Shown here piece after piece: positions 6,482 through 8,841 of a DNA stretch of 8,841 nt. The notes beneath the pieces were generated by a model. It saw only the letters and a program-made list of their open reading frames with translations, had not been told where the DNA came from and ran no database searches. Made by a program: the position numbers and the translations under genes. Every line of letters begins with the position of its first letter. Positions within the stretch are counted from its first letter, which is position 1. Source of the stretch: Ignavibacteria bacterium. GTDB taxonomy: Bacteria > Bacteroidota > Ignavibacteria > Tepidaquicellales > OLB5. The stretch covers positions 1 to 8,841 of the forward strand of contig JAUQWT010000298.1 of assembly GCA_030835005.1 (NCBI GenBank). The letters run 5' to 3'.

Positions 6482-7843
6482 TTACTTTCCTATGCAGAAC
6501 TTTGTGAATATGTTGTTCAAGATATCAACATTTGCCGTCTTGCCTATGATCTCGGAAATGGAATCCATAGCGGCCCTAATTTCAAATGATATCAGTTCGT
6601 TACCTCCGCCGGATAGAATTTGCTCCCTCGCGCCGGAGAGATATTCACAAGATTTCAACAGGCAGTCCCTATGTCTTTCGTTGGTTATTATAATGTCCGA
6701 AGTCTCACTTCCCGTGGTTAGTGCTGCAGCTTTTTCATTAATTGCTTTATGAAGCTTATCCATACCCTCACCGGTAATTGCAGATATGGAAATTCCATCA
6801 ATTGGGATTTTAAAGCCCGGAGCTAAATCAACCTTATTATATACTTTAACTACTTTTTCACGTGAAACATCTTTAACGTTATTGTCTGCGTTCGGATCCG
6901 GATTCGTCAAATCAATAACCTCAAGGACTAAGTCGGATTCCTCGATCTTTAGCTTCGACCTCCTCACTCCTTCTTTTTCAACAATATCTTCGGTTACGCG
7001 GATTCCGGCAGTATCAATCAGATTGTATTGAATCCCATCCATAACGAGCGGTTCCTGCAGGTAATCTCTTGTAGTTCCGGGAATATCGCTAACAATGGCG
7101 CGACTCTCATTGAGGAAATAGTTGAAAATACTGGATTTTCCCACATTTGGCTTACCTATTATTGCCAAATTGACACCATTTAGGATGATTTTGCCTCTTT
7201 CATATGTTCGGGTAAGATTGTTAAACCTTTCAATCAGTTTGTCTATCTTAACTAGCAAATCATCTTTCGAAACAAGGTCTATCCCCTCTTCTGAGAAATC
7301 GAGTTCAAGTTCTAATAAAGAGCAATAATTTATCAGCTCTTCGCGGAGTGATTTAATCTTGCCTGAAAATTTTCCGGTAAGCTGCTTTAGGGCCAGATCA
7401 TTTGCCTGATCGGTTTTTGCTTTGATAAGATCCGCAACAGCTTCGGCTTGTGCGAGATCCATTTTTCCATTAAGGTACGCGCGTTTAGAGAACTCGCCTG
7501 GCTCAGCATGTACACATCCGCTACTACGCAACAAGTTGCTGATTTTACGATATATATAACTTCCGCCGTGAGCAGATATTTCGGCAACATCTTCTCCTGT
7601 GTATGAATTTGGCGCTCTGAAAATTGTTACAACCGCTTCGTCAATCAGGCTACCGGCATGAAAAATATATCCGTGCTGCGCCGTGTGAGAGTTCAGCTTA
7701 TCAGCATCAATCGGTTCAAACTCTTCTGCGCTTTTGGAAAAAATCTTCGCAAGCACGCTGAATGTTTCATCGCCGCTAATCCTGATAACCGTAATTCCAG
7801 AGCTGCCCACAAGTGTTGCGGGCGCGAAGATCATTGTGTTCAT
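6482..7843 (-). CDS. mnmE: tRNA modification GTPase MnmE (TrmE)
   Basis: MnmE is a potassium-activated GTPase that dimerises through its N-terminal domain. With MnmG it modifies C5 of wobble U34 in tRNA, using a one-carbon unit from a tetrahydrofolate derivative. The 453 residues match the usual 450-460. The N-terminal folate-binding domain opens with IFAPAT...SGITVIRISG, and GAPNSYTGED-like RAPNSYTGEDVAEISAHGG is clear. The G domain is inserted in the helical domain: G1 GKPNVGKS 230-237, G2 TTRD 257-260, G3 DTAG 277-280 and G4 NKVD 336-339. The protein ends in the diagnostic CIGK (450-453), whose Cys is needed for modification. The start is ATG 7843, which fits the family N-terminus; ATG 7834 (Met4) is less likely. 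There is no good ribosome binding site. A parS-like site sits in the codons for DVSREK (325-330), in the variable stretch between G3 and G4. Confidence 0.97.
   Translation of the reverse strand: MNTMIFAPATLVGSSGITVIRISGDETFSVLAKIFSKSAEEFEPIDADKLNSHTAQHGYIFHAGSLIDEAVVTIFRAPNSYTGEDVAEISAHGGSYIYRKISNLLRSSGCVHAEPGEFSKRAYLNGKMDLAQAEAVADLIKAKTDQANDLALKQLTGKFSGKIKSLREELINYCSLLELELDFSEEGIDLVSKDDLLVKIDKLIERFNNLTRTYERGKIILNGVNLAIIGKPNVGKSSIFNYFLNESRAIVSDIPGTTRDYLQEPLVMDGIQYNLIDTAGIRVTEDIVEKEGVRRSKLKIEESDLVLEVIDLTNPDPNADNNVKDVSREKVVKVYNKVDLAPGFKIPIDGISISAITGEGMDKLHKAINEKAAALTTGSETSDIIITNERHRDCLLKSCEYLSGAREQILSGGGNELISFEIRAAMDSISEIIGKTANVDILNNIFTKFCIGK
6854..6869. promoter_or_regulatory. parS: parS-like ParB-binding site 3, inside mnmE
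   Basis: TTTTTCACGTGAAACA has the perfect central TCACGTGA and one mismatch (position 2) to the parS consensus. On the coding strand it reads through codons for DVSREK of MnmE, where the family is variable in sequence and length. It is 415 bp from site 2. Confidence 0.7.
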
Positions 7844-7854
7844 AAATTATGAGC

Positions 7855-7885
7855 CAAAGATACCCAATAATGATTTTGGTAACAA
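7855..7885 (-). promoter_or_regulatory. Probable mnmE promoter
   Basis: On the minus strand TTG (7885-7883), 20 bp, then TATCTTTG (7862-7855) matches the Bacteroidetes-type promoter (-33 TTG, -7 TAnnTTTG) exactly. The same bases read as TTGTTA, 17 bp, TATCTT, a fair sigma-70 promoter. The -7 box ends 11 nt before the mnmE ATG, so the leader would be only about 4-7 nt. That is consistent with the missing ribosome binding site. Confidence 0.5.
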
Positions 7886-7959
7886 TGAAGAAGGGTTAAG
7901 GGAAAGAGCCTAAACCACGAATTACAAAAATTTCTCTACTCATTCTCATCGTTCTGTTA

Positions 7960-7978
7960 TCCCTGCGAAGGCAGGAAC
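7960..7978. repeat. Imperfect palindromic repeat (REP-like)
   Basis: TCCCTGC-GAA-GGCAGGAA: a CCTGC/GCAGG stem with a GAAG loop, flanked by partly complementary bases. It resembles the widespread CATTCCTGCGAAGGCAGGAATC type of dispersed intergenic palindrome. It is a single copy in this window, so its repeat status is from memory. Confidence 0.4.
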
Positions 7979-8046
7979 CTGTATTTTGTGCACCCTGGGG
8001 ACATATCAAAAGCTTTAACCACAGAGTTGATGTGGCGGCATAATAA

Positions 8047-8058
8047 TTGATATATCAA
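8047..8058. repeat. Perfect 12 bp palindrome
   Basis: TTGATATATCAA, perfectly self-complementary, lies about 240 bp upstream of the dnaA promoter and about 200 bp upstream of mnmE. It could be an operator for a dimeric regulator, but no second copy is seen nearby and palindromes of AT-rich sequence arise by chance. Confidence 0.2.
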
Positions 8059-8300
8059 CTTCATTGGGTTGGGTTCAGGGTTAGTGTTACAAGAAATTCT
8101 GTACTATGTGAAAAAGGATAAGTATGTTTTTGTATTGAGGATTGGAGTTATTTTGACCTGTGGAATTGGCCTTGTTGGAAAAAGTGTGCTTCTGTCGTAC
8201 AAACCAAAGCGCGTCACCCGCATGGTTAGCGTTTTGTTCGGCAAAATCAATCAACGCGTAAATTCACATTAGCTATAGAGGGGTATTTCGGGAAATTCAA

Positions 8301-8329
8301 TTGACATACAACCATTTTTTTGTTATTAT
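8301..8329 (+). promoter_or_regulatory. Strong sigma-70-type promoter, probably for dnaA
   Basis: TTGACA (8301-8306), exactly 17 bp, then TATTAT (8324-8329), with TG at 8321-8322 forming an extended -10. The transcript would begin near 8336 and give a leader of about 290 nt before the TTG start of dnaA. The -10 overlaps the DnaA-box-like TTATGCAAA, which suggests autoregulation by DnaA. Confidence 0.65.
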
Positions 8330-8334
8330 GCAAA
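8326..8334 (+). promoter_or_regulatory. DnaA-box-like site overlapping the dnaA -10
   Basis: TTATGCAAA matches TTATNCACA at 8 of 9 positions (A for C at position 8). It shares four bases with the -10 hexamer TATTAT. Confidence 0.4.
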
Positions 8335-8364
8335 GTGAGTCAGAGATTTTTATTGTTAACAAGT

Positions 8365-8373
8365 TGTGAATAA
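8365..8373 (-). promoter_or_regulatory. DnaA box, perfect consensus
   Basis: TGTGAATAA on the plus strand reads TTATTCACA on the minus strand, a full match to TTATNCACA. It lies 30 bp downstream of the predicted dnaA transcription start. Two bases further on the same minus strand, TTGTTAACA (8362-8354) may be a weaker partner box. Confidence 0.7.
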
Positions 8374-8436
8374 GTGTTCATATCCTGTTAAGCCATGTTG
8401 AGATCTTACACTTCCCACGGAAAAGGCACCGGAAAG

Positions 8437-8445
8437 TTATTAACA
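8437..8445 (+). promoter_or_regulatory. Weak DnaA-box-like site
   Basis: TTATTAACA matches TTATNCACA at 8 of 9 positions (A for C at position 6). It is followed after six bases by an inverted TGTTAACAA (8452-8460), so the two form a loose dyad at the edge of the AT-rich stretch. Confidence 0.35.
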
Positions 8446-8629
8446 AAATTATGTTAACAACCCCTAAAAAGCCTAATTAAATTTCAAATAAACAAGTTTT
8501 TAAGATTTTAATCTGTTGTTAATTACTTTTGAGATATTGAGGTATTTATATATTTAAAGCGTTCTTCTAATCTTAATATTAAACTAACGCCATTTACTTA
8601 TTTAAAATAGCTACTTAACAAAAACGAAA

Positions 8630-8841
8630 TTGAACGGATACGATCCTAACAAAAATTCAGAGAACCTGTTAGCACACCAAGGCGAAACTTCACAGGAAGC
8701 GTTTGAAATGTGGACGCGTTTCATGGAGATTGTTAAGCTTAATGTTTCTGACCTGAAGCTTAATACCTGGTTCAAACCCATCAAACCCAAAGCATTTAAA
8801 GAAAATACGCTTGTAATAGTTGTGCCAAGCCAGGATTATTA
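8630..8841 (+). CDS. dnaA: Chromosomal replication initiator DnaA, N-terminal part (3' end outside window)
   Basis: DnaA is the AAA+ ATPase that binds DnaA boxes and opens oriC. Only domain I is visible. EMWTRFMEIVKLNVSDLKLNTWFKPIKP matches the family pattern W-x18-W followed by a basic Pro-containing loop (E. coli W6 and W25 have the same spacing), then NTLVIVVPSQDY, the strand and helix of the KH-like fold that binds helicase and regulators. The frame is open from TTG 8630 (a TAA lies upstream at 8603). The first ATG in frame is 8708, one codon before the first Trp. The segment SQEAFEMW looks like the start of helix 1, so a start upstream of 8708 is preferred and TTG 8630 is the only usual start codon there apart from CTG. 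ATG 8708 has an AGGA 10 nt upstream and cannot be excluded. Confidence 0.9.
   Translation, partial: MNGYDPNKNSENLLAHQGETSQEAFEMWTRFMEIVKLNVSDLKLNTWFKPIKPKAFKENTLVIVVPSQDY

Larger units (their letters stand above)
7844..8283. other. Gap between mnmE and oriC region; degenerate repeats
   Basis: No convincing gene is seen here. The stretch has the mnmE promoter, then fragments that look like common dispersed repeats: an ACCACGAATTAC tract at 7914-7925, an imperfect palindrome at 7960-7978, and TTAACCACAGAG at 8015-8026. TTAACCACA at 8015-8023 is also one mismatch from a DnaA box. A perfect 12 bp palindrome is at 8047-8058. A plus-strand 67-codon frame (TTG 8069 to TAG 8272) has one hydrophobic segment but no ribosome binding site or recognisable family. 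Neither rpmH nor rnpA, often found here in other bacteria, is present. Confidence 0.55.
8284..8629. other. oriC: Putative chromosomal replication origin (oriC)
   Basis: The 346 bp directly before dnaA have the standard parts of a bacterial origin. A perfect DnaA box (TGTGAATAA, 8365-8373) and one-mismatch boxes at 8326-8334 and 8437-8445 are present. Two copies of TGTTAACAA lie at 8354-8362 and 8452-8460, 98 bp apart. A very AT-rich stretch from about 8466 to 8625 could be the unwinding element. Gene context (dnaA on one side, mnmE/mnmG/rsmG on the other, parS sites 1.8-2.2 kb away) supports the call. The number of perfect boxes is low compared with E. coli, and no clear DnaA-trio array was found. 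Confidence 0.7.

Noticed and set aside
6438..6752. Plus-strand 104-codon frame starting at parS site 2 (MFHVKHKK)
   Set aside because: It is antisense to the mnmE 3' end and starts within the parS palindrome. MFHVKH is simply the translation of parS sequence, often seen in wrongly called genes.
8069..8272. Plus-strand 67-codon open frame between mnmE and oriC with a hydrophobic stretch (YVFVLRIGVILTCGIGLVG)
   Set aside because: TTG start, no ribosome binding site, no recognised family, and it lies in a repeat-bearing spacer. A single-TM small protein cannot be excluded, but the sequence alone does not support it.
7844..8283. Possible rpmH/rnpA genes on the minus strand, expected near many origins
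   Set aside because: No L34-like basic sequence or RNase P protein motif is readable in any minus-strand frame.
8500..8625. DnaA-trio array in the AT-rich stretch
   Set aside because: Only isolated TAA/TAG/AAG triplets occur on either strand (for example near 8565-8580). There is no run of phased trios next to a DnaA box.

Overview
The window looks like the chromosomal replication-origin neighbourhood of a moderately AT-rich bacterium of the Bacteroidota/Chlorobiota (FCB) group, possibly Ignavibacteria-like. This placement is an inference. It rests on the PIG-L/LmbE-type protein with a long C-terminal extension at the left edge, the DUF6448-type protein, the weak Shine-Dalgarno use of several genes, and a promoter in front of mnmE that fits the Bacteroidetes-type consensus. 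No rRNA or tRNA gene, CRISPR array, prophage or intact insertion sequence was seen.

Layout, left to right: (1) the C-terminal 382 codons of a PIG-L/LmbE-family protein, + strand, running in from the left edge; (2) a CorA-family divalent-cation channel, + strand, with a GMS tripeptide instead of GMN; (3) rsmG, - strand, convergent with corA; (4) a secreted, membrane-anchored DUF6448-type protein, + strand; (5) mnmG, - strand, with a TTG start; (6) a 400 bp gap holding a two-hairpin REP-like element and two parS-like 16-mers; (7) mnmE, - strand, with a third parS-like 16-mer inside the reading frame; (8) a 786 bp gap that contains the likely oriC; (9) the first about 70 codons of dnaA, + strand, cut by the right edge.

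How it fits together: mnmE, mnmG and rsmG beside dnaA is the classical origin-proximal order of bacteria. MnmE and MnmG form one complex that modifies the wobble uridine of certain tRNAs, and RsmG methylates G527 of 16S rRNA. All three point away from the origin, so they are co-directional with the leftward fork, while the PIG-L, corA and DUF6448 genes are head-on. The gap before dnaA has a near-consensus promoter (TTGACA, 17 bp, TATTAT with an extended -10 TG). Its -10 overlaps a DnaA-box-like 9-mer. A perfect DnaA box, further near matches and a strongly AT-rich stretch follow up to dnaA. The three parS-like palindromes lie about 1.8 to 2.2 kb from dnaA and suggest the ParB loading centre of this chromosome, although parA and parB are not in the window.

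The most noteworthy items are the parS cluster (one copy written into mnmE codons), the oriC/dnaA promoter architecture, the hairpin element carrying both Shine-Dalgarno and anti-Shine-Dalgarno sequence, the altered CorA signature and the DUF6448 protein with a predicted His-Cys N-terminus after signal cleavage. I did not find evidence of an entirely new multi-gene system.
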